In this document: positions 17,063-25,775 of the stretch, piece by piece | Layout of the letters: every line of letters starts with the position of its first letter | Position numbering within the stretch: the stretch's first letter is position 1 | Assembly (NCBI GenBank): GCA_001804785.1 | Contig: MHBG01000112.1 | Span: 1 to 51,141, forward strand | Source of the DNA: Lentisphaerae bacterium GWF2_45_14 | Lineage (GTDB): Bacteria > Verrucomicrobiota > Lentisphaeria > Victivallales > GWF2-45-14 | DNA length: 51,141 nucleotides | Reading direction: 5' to 3' | Program-made: the position numbers and the translations under genes | Notes under the pieces: model-generated | Told to the model about the DNA's origin: nothing | Seen by the model: only the letters and a program-made list of their open reading frames with translations | Databases searched by the model: none

Positions 17063-17484
17063 GGTTTAGACTCTTTCGTAGAATTGAAGTTCATCATTAT
17101 TGCGCGCAATTCCTCAGGAAAGACCATTTCAACGGCCTTTTCGATATCGACCACGGTCCTGCTTCTGAAGGCTTTTTCCTCCCAGTCCGAGAATATTTCA
17201 TCGACTTCCATCGCAAAGACCTCCACATTACATATGCCGTTCCACTTCTCATACGTATATGAACCTATCGGTTCCGGCATGAGCTGCCCTTTGATTCCAG
17301 CCTCTTCGAAGGCTTCCTTTGCGGCTGACGCGCCAGGGCTTAGATTTTTTTCGACTATTCCCTTAGGGATTATCCAGTGCTTATTTTTTCTGGAAGTGAT
17401 GAGAAAAACTTTCACACAAGATTCTTCCACTACAAACGGTATTACCGCCGACTGTTTATAATAATATTGTGGCTTAACTGTCAT
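17059..17484 (-). CDS. Nudix hydrolase
   Basis: The 141-residue protein has the Nudix box WIIPKGIVEKNLSPGASAAK continuing EAFEEAGIKG, in which the usual R-E is K-E but the E-x-x-E-E glutamates that hold magnesium are kept. Length and the VIPFVVEESCVKVFLITSRK start match the small single-domain group (DIPP/Ap4A-like), where a PKG start to the box is common in diphosphoinositol polyphosphate hydrolases. The substrate is therefore likely a dinucleoside or inositol polyphosphate, by inference. GAGGAA lies 12 bases before the ATG. The gene overlaps the acetolactate decarboxylase gene by four bases. Confidence 0.85.
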   Translation of the reverse strand: MTVKPQYYYKQSAVIPFVVEESCVKVFLITSRKNKHWIIPKGIVEKNLSPGASAAKEAFEEAGIKGQLMPEPIGSYTYEKWNGICNVEVFAMEVDEIFSDWEEKAFRSRTVVDIEKAVEMVFPEELRAIMMNFNSTKESKP

Positions 17485-17568
17485 CTCTGAAAAATATTCC
17501 TCACTTCTTTTATTCCTGTTGCGGAATATAACAGAAATAAAGGAAAAATAAAACAGGAAAACGTGATT

Positions 17569-19821
17569 TTAGGAATTCTCTGACTTTTGATTGGGATTAG
17601 ACTCAAGAGTCGGGGGTGGAGGGGGGGGGTCATCCGAGATATGGGTATAACTCATCATGTCTTTACGGGAAATGATATTTTTTGAATAAAGCTCGCCGAG
17701 CGCTTTTTCCATTGTAATCATACCGCTCTTGCTACTCGTCTGCATTATGGACTTTATCTGATGGGTCTTTCCCTCGCGAATGAGGGCCTTGACGGCGGAT
17801 GTGCCTGAAAGTACCTCGAACACGGCGACACGGCCATCACCCGATTTGAGCGGGATGAGACGTTGCGAAACGATGCCGAGTACGCAGGCCGCAAGCTGGA
17901 TACGTATCTGGTTCTGCTGGTGTTGCGGGAACGAATCTACAATCCTGTCTATTGACTGGGGGGCATCGTTCGTATGAAGTGTCGCGAATACAAGGTGTCC
18001 TGTTTCTGCGGCGGTAAGGGCGGCGGCGATAGTCTCATTGTCGCGCATTTCTCCCACGAGTATGACATCGGGGTCTTGGCGCAAGACGTATTTGAGAGAG
18101 TTTGCGAAGCTCAGTGTATCGGAATGCACCTCGCGCTGTTCGATTACCGCCAATTTATTTTCGTGTACGAACTCTATCGGGTCTTCGACGGTGATTATGT
18201 GACACGACCTCCTGGAGTTTATACGGTCTATGAGGCTTGCCAATGTTGTACTTTTCCCATGGCCTGTAGGCCCGGTTACGAGCACCAGGCCTTGCTTTTT
18301 ATCGGCAAATTCCGTTATCGGACCCGGAATACCGAGGGATTCCGGCGATGGTATTTTCTGGTTTATTACTCTTGCCGCCATTGAGACGTTGCCGCGCTGA
18401 TAAAAGGCGTTTATGCGGAAGCGGTGTACGGATTCGGATACATTGCCGTCCGGCGATTTGAGAGGAAGGCTCACGGTAAGAGCGAAATCGAGTTCCCTTG
18501 AATCCTCGAAAAGCACTCTCTGATGCTGGTTTACGATGCTGAAAAGAAGTTTTTTTGTAACTGACGCGGTAAGTACTTCGGTTTCGAGTTCATTGAGATC
18601 GCCATCCACTCTGAGTACCGGGCGGCAGCCTGCGCTGATGATGAGATCGCTTGCCTTGTTGCTGACTGCCGAATGGAGAAGTTTTTTCATATTTACCGAG
18701 TCGCCTGAGCCAAGGTCGCCGTCCTTGAATAAGTCCCTGAAGGTTTCTATTCCGCTTTCCATTCCCTGGACAAGGAGCATAAGTTCTTCCCTATTCGTAG
18801 CAGCAACGGCTCCGGCTTCAATGGATATTTTTCCTGATTTGCAAAGCTCCGAGATTGCCCTCGTGAAGGTTGTCATGCCGTCTTCGGCCCCTCGGCGGAG
18901 CACATTTTCAAGGTCACCGAAATTTCTTGAGGATATGAGGTTTCTCACGAGCGGAGTGGCCTTGAGTATTTCACAGGAGGGAAGGAGCGAACCGTCTTTC
19001 GACGGAATGAGCCGCTGTGCGATTATTCCGACAAGCGCTAGAGAAAGGTCGTCGGATGCCTGCTGTCTCAGGTGGTCGGGATAGTAGTTGATGATTCTTT
19101 CTATTGACTGGATAGTGTCGGCGGTATGGATTGTCGAAATTACCAGATGCCCCGTCAGCGCGGCGTTTACCGCAGTCTGCATTGTGTCGAGGTCACGCAT
19201 TTCCCCGATTACGATAACGTCGGGGCTTTCCCTTACCACGTTACGCAATGCTTCCGCGAAACTATATGTGTCGGTGCCTACTTCGCGTTGCGAGATAACG
19301 CTTTTTAAATCATTGTGTATGAACTCTATGGGGTCCTCTATACTTACCACATGCCGTGCGTAGTTCTTGTTTATGTAATTGACGATAGCTGACATTGTCG
19401 TGGATTTCCCGCTTCCGGACGAGCCGGCGATTAGGATGAGTCCGCGCTTCGCCTCGGCAAAGTCCTTTATTGCCTCAGGAAGATTGAGATTACTGAATTC
19501 GAGGCCGCTTGCTGATGGCAGCGGGCGCGCGGCAAGCGCGGGAAGTCCTTGACTTACATAGAAATTTATTCTGAAACGCTGCCCCGAAGAGCCCGTGAAG
19601 CCCGAGTCCCAGGCGCCCTTTTCACTGTATATTTTTTCGAAGTCGGGAAGCAGAATCCGCACTCTGAAAGAATCTATATCCGCACTGTTGATGATATCCT
19701 CGGAAACTTTGACAAGCTCGCCGGATTTCCTGCATGACGGCGCCTTGCCGGAGCATATGAAAAGATCGGATGCTCCCAGCGAAATTGTCTTATCCATAAG
19801 TTTTTCAATGATTCCGTCCAT
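17569..19821 (-). CDS. Double PilT/PilU retraction ATPase in one polypeptide
   Basis: PilT-type hexameric ATPases power retraction of type IV pili and are normally ~350-370 residues. This 750-residue protein holds two complete copies. The first (1-365) has ASDLFICSGKAP, Walker A GSSGSGKST (133-141), the Asp box SIEDPIEFIH, Walker B VIVIGEMRD and the His box GHLVISTIHT. The second (from ~378, ASDLIISAGCRPVLRVDGDL) repeats these as GPTGHGKST (~515), VEDPIEFVH, ILVGEMRD and GHLVFATLHT. Both look catalytically intact. The tail contains a run of six prolines encoded by a nine-base C tract. AAGGAGC stands nine bases before ATG 19821. No other pilus assembly genes are adjacent; the nearest pseudopilin is at 29394. 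Confidence 0.92.
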   Translation of the reverse strand: MDGIIEKLMDKTISLGASDLFICSGKAPSCRKSGELVKVSEDIINSADIDSFRVRILLPDFEKIYSEKGAWDSGFTGSSGQRFRINFYVSQGLPALAARPLPSASGLEFSNLNLPEAIKDFAEAKRGLILIAGSSGSGKSTTMSAIVNYINKNYARHVVSIEDPIEFIHNDLKSVISQREVGTDTYSFAEALRNVVRESPDVIVIGEMRDLDTMQTAVNAALTGHLVISTIHTADTIQSIERIINYYPDHLRQQASDDLSLALVGIIAQRLIPSKDGSLLPSCEILKATPLVRNLISSRNFGDLENVLRRGAEDGMTTFTRAISELCKSGKISIEAGAVAATNREELMLLVQGMESGIETFRDLFKDGDLGSGDSVNMKKLLHSAVSNKASDLIISAGCRPVLRVDGDLNELETEVLTASVTKKLLFSIVNQHQRVLFEDSRELDFALTVSLPLKSPDGNVSESVHRFRINAFYQRGNVSMAARVINQKIPSPESLGIPGPITEFADKKQGLVLVTGPTGHGKSTTLASLIDRINSRRSCHIITVEDPIEFVHENKLAVIEQREVHSDTLSFANSLKYVLRQDPDVILVGEMRDNETIAAALTAAETGHLVFATLHTNDAPQSIDRIVDSFPQHQQNQIRIQLAACVLGIVSQRLIPLKSGDGRVAVFEVLSGTSAVKALIREGKTHQIKSIMQTSSKSGMITMEKALGELYSKNIISRKDMMSYTHISDDPPPPPPTLESNPNQKSENS

Positions 19822-19833
19822 CGCAGATGCTCC

Positions 19834-21426
19834 TTAATATTTTATCCATCCCGCGGTATGAAGAAACGCAATCAGTATGGCGGCAGGCGCGATGAATCTC
19901 ACGAATATTCCCCACAACGATGCAAGGGTAAGAACATGTACCCGGGAGTTATGGCCCGGGTCATCCTTCAGGCCCGCGAGGAACGAGAAGAAATTCACGT
20001 CCGCGAAATTCTGGGAGCCGTTCCTCATCTCATCCACTGCTTTTTTTGTTCCCCATATCCACCCAGTAAAGAGGGCGATAAAAAGTCCGGCCAGCGGCAG
20101 CAACCAGTTTGCCCCCAGGTTGTCCATGAAATCGAAGAAACTGCTTTGCGAAGTATTGAATATGTCCACAAGCATCGAATGGAGCCATTCGATATTTTTC
20201 CAGTTCGAGACGCTCACGGCGGAAAAGCAGCCAAGCAGAGTTATGCTACCTCCGCAAACGATTGTGGCGAAGTGTCTTGTCCATTTCAACTCATCCATAG
20301 AGAAAGAGACCACCACTTCAAGAAGACTCATGGCTGAAGTCAGTGCCGCGATGAAAAGAAGCAGGAAAAAAACGGCACACCAGAAACTGCCGAGTGGAAC
20401 TTTTGCAAATACGAGTGGAAGGGTCTGAAAAACCAGACCCGGGCCGCATTCGGGGTTTATTTTCACCGCATAAGCCACGGGAAATATAGCCAGTCCCGCC
20501 ATTATTGCCGCAAGAGTGTCAAGACCGACAATCGAAAGAGAGGCTTTGAAAAGATTTTCGTTTTTCGACACATAACTGCCGTAAGTAATAATCGCGCCCA
20601 TCCCAAGACTCAGCGTGAAAAATGCGTGCCCCAGCGCGGTAAGTACACTCTGCGGCTTTATTTTACTAAAATCGGGGCGCAGAAAAAAATCTACTCCATC
20701 CAGTGCGCCCGGCAGAGTTATCCCCCTCAATATCAAAGCCATAAGGATTATAAAAAGGGCCGGCATCAGGATGCGGCTCCAGCGTTCTATGCCTTTTCTG
20801 ACCCCGCTGTATATTATAAGACAAGTAATGACCATGAACGCAATGTGAAAAACACTGCACGTCAAGGGATTGACTTTGAGCGTATCAAAAAACGCGGCTG
20901 CCTCCGCAGAATTTTGAAACGATAAAGAACCTGAGATCGAACTACAAAAATACGTGATTGTCCAGCCGCCGACAACACTGTAGTATGAAAGGATTATAAA
21001 TCCCGCAAAAACACTCATTATCCCGGGAATGACCCAGCCATATTTGAAAATCATGAAACTTGTGAGCAGAAAAATTATCCCCCATCCGTAGGCATCAAAA
21101 CAGATAAGCGCTATTCCGGATATAAGCATCATTATACTGAACAGGTGTGCCGTCAGTGAAGATTTTGGCGCCAGCGCTTTAAAAGCGCCCACGGGATTCT
21201 TTTGCGTATGTCTGCCCAGTATTATTTCGCAAAGCATTACGGGCAGCCCGATAAGAAGTATACAGGCAAGATATATCAGGACAAAGGCGCCCCCCCCGTT
21301 TTCCCCTGTGATGTATGGAAATTTCCAGATGTTCCCCAAGCCTATCGCGGAACCGGCTGCCGCAAGAACAAACCCCAACTGACCGCTCCAATGTTCACGG
21401 CCGCCTGACGGAGCATTATTACCCAT
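19834..21426 (-). CDS. Neurotransmitter:sodium symporter family (NSS/SNF) transporter
   Basis: The 530-residue membrane protein has the LeuT-fold signature of the first helix, AAAGSAIGLGNIWKFPYITG, which holds the unwound substrate and sodium site, followed by the ENGGGAFVLIYLACI segment. About twelve hydrophobic helices follow. Bacterial members import amino acids such as tryptophan, leucine or tyrosine with sodium. Its neighbour trpA (24 bases upstream) could hint at an aromatic amino acid, but this is weak. SD GGAGGGGG stands before ATG 21426. An eight-base G tract near the start (21290-21297 on the plus strand as C) would put the gene out of frame if it slipped. Confidence 0.92.
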   Translation of the reverse strand: MGNNAPSGGREHWSGQLGFVLAAAGSAIGLGNIWKFPYITGENGGGAFVLIYLACILLIGLPVMLCEIILGRHTQKNPVGAFKALAPKSSLTAHLFSIMMLISGIALICFDAYGWGIIFLLTSFMIFKYGWVIPGIMSVFAGFIILSYYSVVGGWTITYFCSSISGSLSFQNSAEAAAFFDTLKVNPLTCSVFHIAFMVITCLIIYSGVRKGIERWSRILMPALFIILMALILRGITLPGALDGVDFFLRPDFSKIKPQSVLTALGHAFFTLSLGMGAIITYGSYVSKNENLFKASLSIVGLDTLAAIMAGLAIFPVAYAVKINPECGPGLVFQTLPLVFAKVPLGSFWCAVFFLLLFIAALTSAMSLLEVVVSFSMDELKWTRHFATIVCGGSITLLGCFSAVSVSNWKNIEWLHSMLVDIFNTSQSSFFDFMDNLGANWLLPLAGLFIALFTGWIWGTKKAVDEMRNGSQNFADVNFFSFLAGLKDDPGHNSRVHVLTLASLWGIFVRFIAPAAILIAFLHTAGWIKY

Positions 21427-21450
21427 TTACCCCCTCCATAGCAATTTTTA

Positions 21451-22254
21451 TTACAGGGCCTGCCTTAGCGAAGATACAAAATCCTTAATTTCCTTCAGCG
21501 AACCTTTCCCATGCGCAAAGGCTTCGACTTTTCTTACTATCGCGCTTCCTACAACGACGCCGTCAACCCCCGTCGCCGCCGCCGCGATGACATGTTCCGG
21601 TGATGCTATTCCGAATCCGACGACAACGGGAAGCTTCGTATATTTGCGGATGAGTTCTACCCTTTCATGCACTCCTGAAGCAAACTCTTTTCTTTCGCCC
21701 GTAACCCCTTCTCTGCAAACATAATATATAAAAGCGTCCGCATTGGAGCAAAGGCTTTTCATTCTTTCTTCCCCAGTTGTCGGGGCTACAAGTATTACCG
21801 TTTTGATTCCTGACGAGACGATATCCTTTTCGTACTCTGAATATTCCTCGGGGGGAAGGTCAAGCGGAAGTATGGCGTCAATTCCGTTTAAAACGGCATC
21901 GCCGCAGTACTTGCCTAGTCCCCCTGAGTAGGCCACCGGATTGAGATAGGTAAAAAGTACCAGCGGGACAGAAGGATGCTTCTCTTTTATTTCCTTTGCC
22001 AAGTCAAGGACTTTCCATGGAGTCATCCCAGACTCAAGGGCCCTTTGCGCGGCAAGCTGATTCGCCTCGCCATCCGCAAGCGGGTCGGAGAAAGGAACTC
22101 CAAGTTCGACAATGTCTGCGCCGGCCTCTATGACAGCGTCAGCGACGGCAAGACTTCTCTGATAATCGGGATCTCCAGCCGTTATATAAGCTATAAGCGC
22201 GGGTCGTTTTTCAGATGCGCAGAGTGAAAAACATTTTTCCAGTAATGAACTCAT
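21451..22254 (-). CDS. trpA: Tryptophan synthase alpha chain
   Basis: TrpA splits indole-3-glycerol phosphate into indole and glyceraldehyde 3-phosphate and passes indole to TrpB. The 267-residue TIM barrel shows the catalytic loop ADIVELGVPFSDPLADGEAN, with the conserved Glu and Asp, and LPLVLFTYLNPV, FIYYVCREGVTGERKEF and VVGFGIASPEHV with VVVGSAIVRK at the phosphate site. The REGVTGE loop is the usual loop 6. Unusually trpB and other trp genes are not beside it; it lies between a HIT protein (ATGA overlap) and an amino-acid transporter. The ribosome site AAGGAGA sits inside the HIT gene end. Confidence 0.95.
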   Translation of the reverse strand: MSSLLEKCFSLCASEKRPALIAYITAGDPDYQRSLAVADAVIEAGADIVELGVPFSDPLADGEANQLAAQRALESGMTPWKVLDLAKEIKEKHPSVPLVLFTYLNPVAYSGGLGKYCGDAVLNGIDAILPLDLPPEEYSEYEKDIVSSGIKTVILVAPTTGEERMKSLCSNADAFIYYVCREGVTGERKEFASGVHERVELIRKYTKLPVVVGFGIASPEHVIAAAATGVDGVVVGSAIVRKVEAFAHGKGSLKEIKDFVSSLRQAL

Positions 22255-22670
22255 AATTTAAATTTCTCCTTTATCCCGGAAGCGATGGATTCACGTTCGG
22301 CATCGCTTGCATATTTTGTCTGACGCCAGTTCCAGCGAAACCCGTCCTCAGGATCTCTCGGGACTACGTGAAGATGCGCGTGCATCACGACCTGTCCGGC
22401 GCAGGAGCCATCTGCCAGATGCAGATTGAAGCCGGGTATGTCGAGCGCGCGTTTGCAGGCCACTCCGACTCTGGACGCTATATGGAAAATTCTTCCCGCA
22501 GTTTCTTCCGGTATTGAGGCGCAGCTTACATGGTGTTCTTTAGGAATTACGAGAACATGCCCTGGATTTATCGGGGATATATCCATGAACGCAAAGACCA
22601 GTTCGTCCTCGTATATTTTCGTTGACGGTATTTCGCCATTGACTATCTTACAGAAAATACAGTCGCTCAT
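22251..22670 (-). CDS. HIT-family nucleotide-binding hydrolase (Hint-like)
   Basis: The 139-residue protein begins with the Hint/PKCI zinc-like motif CIFCKIVNGEIPSTKIYEDE, continues with INPGHVLVIPKEHH and has the histidine triad MHAHLHVVPR (H-x-H-x-H), where the middle histidine is nucleophilic. Family members hydrolyse adenosine phosphoramidates. It has the standard size. GGGAGGA precedes ATG 22670 at eight bases. It is 32 bases downstream of hisA and overlaps trpA by four bases, so it belongs to the same operon; the link to amino-acid synthesis is by position only. Confidence 0.92.
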   Translation of the reverse strand: MSDCIFCKIVNGEIPSTKIYEDELVFAFMDISPINPGHVLVIPKEHHVSCASIPEETAGRIFHIASRVGVACKRALDIPGFNLHLADGSCAGQVVMHAHLHVVPRDPEDGFRWNWRQTKYASDAERESIASGIKEKFKL

Positions 22671-22702
22671 AATTCAAATCCTCCCTGAATGTCTAAAGTA
22701 CT

Positions 22703-23434
22703 TTATTCTCCCGCCACCGCTAGAAGCTCTGCCAGCGAAACCCTGCCGTCATAAAGGGCTTTCCCGACTATTACCGCCTCAAGGTTTGGTCTTTCAAGCT
22801 CAATCAATCTGCTGACATTGTCCGCGCATGATATTCCGCCGGAAGAAATGATTCCGCATGAAGGTACTTTATCACAGAGTGCCGCTGCTGCTTGAAGGTT
22901 GGGGCCACTGAGCATCCCATCCGTGGAAATATCGGTATAAATAATTTTCCTGACGCCCAGCTTCGTCATTTTGACGGCCAGTTCTACGGCGTCTATTCCC
23001 GATGACTCAAGCCAGCCCTTGACGGCGGCCTTTCCGTTTTTGGCGTCAATGCCTATGACTATTTTTTCGGGTCCGAACTTTTCCAGCATTATCTGAATGA
23101 GCTCGGGATTTTCGCACGCGGTCGTTCCGATTATCACGCGGGACACTCCCGAATCAAGCACCTTTTCGACATCTTCGATCGTTCTTATTCCTCCACCCAT
23201 CTCTGCTGGAATTTTCAATGCCGAACATATTTCCCTTATTGCCCCGAGGTTGACTGGTTTCCCCTCTTTAGCCCCGTCAAGATCCACAAGATGAATGAAC
23301 CGCGCGCCACCATCCTGCCACTTCAGTGCCTGTTCCGACGGTGAATCGGAATAAACCGTTTCGCGTGCGTAATCGCCCTGTACGAGCCTTACGCATTTGC
23401 CGTTTCTTATATCGATTGCGGGAATTATTAACAT
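22703..23434 (-). CDS. hisA: HisA, phosphoribosylformimino-AICAR phosphate isomerase
   Basis: HisA carries out the Amadori isomerisation of ProFAR to PRFAR in histidine synthesis. The 243-residue barrel begins LIIPAIDIRNGKCVRLVQGD with the catalytic Asp, and has the second half-barrel Asp in KIIYTDISTDGMLSGPNL. The phosphate loops are PAEMGGGIRTIEDV and IISSGGISCADNV, near the ends of each half. ATG 23434 was chosen since GGAAAGGA lies nearby and family members start at this position; the longer frame would run into glgB. No other his genes are nearby, so the pathway is scattered. Confidence 0.95.
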   Translation of the reverse strand: MLIIPAIDIRNGKCVRLVQGDYARETVYSDSPSEQALKWQDGGARFIHLVDLDGAKEGKPVNLGAIREICSALKIPAEMGGGIRTIEDVEKVLDSGVSRVIIGTTACENPELIQIMLEKFGPEKIVIGIDAKNGKAAVKGWLESSGIDAVELAVKMTKLGVRKIIYTDISTDGMLSGPNLQAAAALCDKVPSCGIISSGGISCADNVSRLIELERPNLEAVIVGKALYDGRVSLAELLAVAGE

Positions 23435-23453
23435 ATCATCCTTTCCATGAGGT

Positions 23454-25697
23454 TCAGCAATATTCGGGCTTGAGGATAACCACGCCAAGGCTGGGCAGTT
23501 TTATATTTACGTGATGGGGCTTATTGTGACAAAGACCATCATATGCATCTATCGCGTAATTATTTATATTGCCCCATCCGCCGTATTCGGCTCTATCGGA
23601 ATTGAAAATCTCTTTCCATCTGCCGCCCCATGGCACGCCGAGATTATAGTCATACCTCGGGACGGGGGTGAAGTTCATCACCGCGACAACCGGAATGGAA
23701 TGGTTTTTATTCCATCTCACGTATGCGATTATCGACTGCTGATAGTCGCTTCCGTCGATCCACTCGAAGCCGTTCGGCGAGAAGTCATCCTCCCAGAGGC
23801 TCGAGTTTTCACGATAGAGACAGTTGAGGTCTGCGACCATTTTCTTTATGGAGCTGTGGGAGGGATATTCGAGGATGTTCCAGTCAAGCGAGCCTTTGTC
23901 TCTCCACTCCGTCCATTGAGCTATTTCACAACCCATAAAGAGCAGTTTTTTGCCGGGGTGGGTTATCATGTAGGAAAGCATACACCTTAAGTTAGCGAAC
24001 TTGAGAGTATAGTCGCCCGGCATTTTGTCGAGCAATGAACGTTTTCCGTGAACGACCTCGTCATGACTGAATGGAAGAATGAAGTTTTCAGAAAATGCGT
24101 AAAGCATAGAGAATGTTATTTTGCCATGGCTGTAGCTGCGGAATACAGGATCATCCTTGAAATATTCCAGGGTATCGTGCATCCATCCCATATTCCACTT
24201 GAAGTCGAAACCGAGACCGCCCAGGTAGACAGGCCTTGAGACCATCGGCCACGCCGTCGACTCCTCCGCGAACATGAGAGTTCCTGGATGAAGTCCGTGC
24301 GTGAGTTCGTTAAGTCTCTTTATGAACGAAATGGCGTCGAGGTTTTCATTGCTGCCGTACTTATTGGGTATCCAGTCACCATCATCACGGGAATAGTTGA
24401 GATAAAGCATCGAGGCAACGGCATCAACGCGAAGACCGTCGATATGATATTTTTCCATCCAGAATAAAGCGTTGCCCATAAGAAAGTTGCGTACTTCGTG
24501 GCGCCCGAAATTGAATATATATGTACCCCAATCCTTATGTTCCCCCTGGCGCGGATCGGCGTGTTCGTAAAGGGCCGTCCCGTCAAAGCGGCCAAGAGAA
24601 AAGGCATCTTTCGGAAAATGTGCGGGAACCCAGTCGAGAAAAACACCTATCCCCTTATTGTGCAAATAGTTGACAAAATACACAAAGTCCTCCGGTGTCC
24701 CGTAGCGCGCGGTCGGCGCATAGAAGCCGGAAACCTGATAACCCCAAGACTGATCGAATGGATGTTCGGAAATGGGGAGCAGTTCGACATGGGTGTAACC
24801 CATTTCGATTACGTAATCGGCCAGGGCATGAGCAAGCTCCCGGTAGTTATGAAAGTCGTCTTCATTGGAACCGTCTATCGGCCTCAGACTCGGATGGCGC
24901 CATGTGCCAAGGTGTATTTCATAAATACTTATCGGCGATTCGTGCCAGTTGCGGCTTTTTCTCTGGTTCATCCATTCGCCGTCGTCCCAGCTAAAATGCG
25001 TTGTATCACATATTATTCCGGCGCTTTTGGGTCTCATTTCTATACGATAGGCATAGGGGTCGAGTTTCAGAAAGATATCGCCGTTTGCCGCTCTTATTTC
25101 ATATTTATATATGTCGCCGTCAAGAAGTCCAGGAATAAAAAGCTCCCATATTCCGGAGCTTCCGATTACTCGCATCATGTGCCGTCGGCCGTCCCAGCAG
25201 TTGAAGCCGCCGACTACCGACACCCGTTCAGCCGTAGGTGCCCAGACGGCGAAAACCACGCCTTTTACTTCCCCAAAACTGCGGGGATGGGCCCCCAGTA
25301 TTTCGTAAATTCTCTGATGCTCGCCCTGATTGAAGAGATAGGTATCCATTTCGCCCACGCCGGGAAGGAAGCAATAAGGGTCTTCCGATGTAAATATTTG
25401 ACCGTCATCGAAAGTTTTTTCAATTTTGTATGCGAAAAGATTTCTTTCTCCGGGAAATTTAACCGCAAAAAGGCCGCTCTTTTCAATCTTCGCCATCTTT
25501 ATTCTGGAATTCCCGCGAAGCAGTGTAACGGTCGCAGCCCCCGGGTCGTAACATCTTACAATGACCGCGTCCAGTTGATCATCTCTGTGCATTCCCAGTA
25601 TGGAATGAGGGTCTGCCAGTCTCCCTTCCAGAAGCATCGAAAGTTTTGATTCAGGCGGCAGTAATTCATCCATACTCTCGCTCTTTCTTTCAATCAT
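23454..25697 (-). CDS. glgB: 1,4-alpha-glucan branching enzyme
   Basis: GlgB makes alpha-1,6 branches in glycogen. The 747-residue protein has two N-terminal CBM48-type beta domains (LADPHSILGMHRD, and AVWAPTAERVSVVGGFNCWD near residue 160), then the GH13 barrel: YTHVELLPISEHPFDQSWGY, the nucleophile motif GLRVDAVASMLYLNY, the acid FAEESTAWP and FILPFSHDEVVHGK with the conserved H-D. The YLNYSRDDGDWIPN insert is typical of GlgB. A C-terminal beta domain closes it. It is 19 bases upstream of hisA on the same strand and may begin that operon. No glgA, glgC or glgP gene is nearby. ATG 25673 is an alternative start. Confidence 0.97.
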   Translation of the reverse strand: MIERKSESMDELLPPESKLSMLLEGRLADPHSILGMHRDDQLDAVIVRCYDPGAATVTLLRGNSRIKMAKIEKSGLFAVKFPGERNLFAYKIEKTFDDGQIFTSEDPYCFLPGVGEMDTYLFNQGEHQRIYEILGAHPRSFGEVKGVVFAVWAPTAERVSVVGGFNCWDGRRHMMRVIGSSGIWELFIPGLLDGDIYKYEIRAANGDIFLKLDPYAYRIEMRPKSAGIICDTTHFSWDDGEWMNQRKSRNWHESPISIYEIHLGTWRHPSLRPIDGSNEDDFHNYRELAHALADYVIEMGYTHVELLPISEHPFDQSWGYQVSGFYAPTARYGTPEDFVYFVNYLHNKGIGVFLDWVPAHFPKDAFSLGRFDGTALYEHADPRQGEHKDWGTYIFNFGRHEVRNFLMGNALFWMEKYHIDGLRVDAVASMLYLNYSRDDGDWIPNKYGSNENLDAISFIKRLNELTHGLHPGTLMFAEESTAWPMVSRPVYLGGLGFDFKWNMGWMHDTLEYFKDDPVFRSYSHGKITFSMLYAFSENFILPFSHDEVVHGKRSLLDKMPGDYTLKFANLRCMLSYMITHPGKKLLFMGCEIAQWTEWRDKGSLDWNILEYPSHSSIKKMVADLNCLYRENSSLWEDDFSPNGFEWIDGSDYQQSIIAYVRWNKNHSIPVVAVMNFTPVPRYDYNLGVPWGGRWKEIFNSDRAEYGGWGNINNYAIDAYDGLCHNKPHHVNIKLPSLGVVILKPEYC

Positions 25698-25775
25698 GAG
25701 AACACCCGGTATTTAAAAATCATTAAAAACGACTATAATAAACTAACTGAGTTCAACGTCTAATCAAATACAAGT

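Noticed and set aside
24498..25649. Long 383-codon frame on the plus strand
   Set aside because: It lies wholly antisense to glgB, which has full family motifs; the frame has low-complexity and no domain signal. Shadow of glgB.
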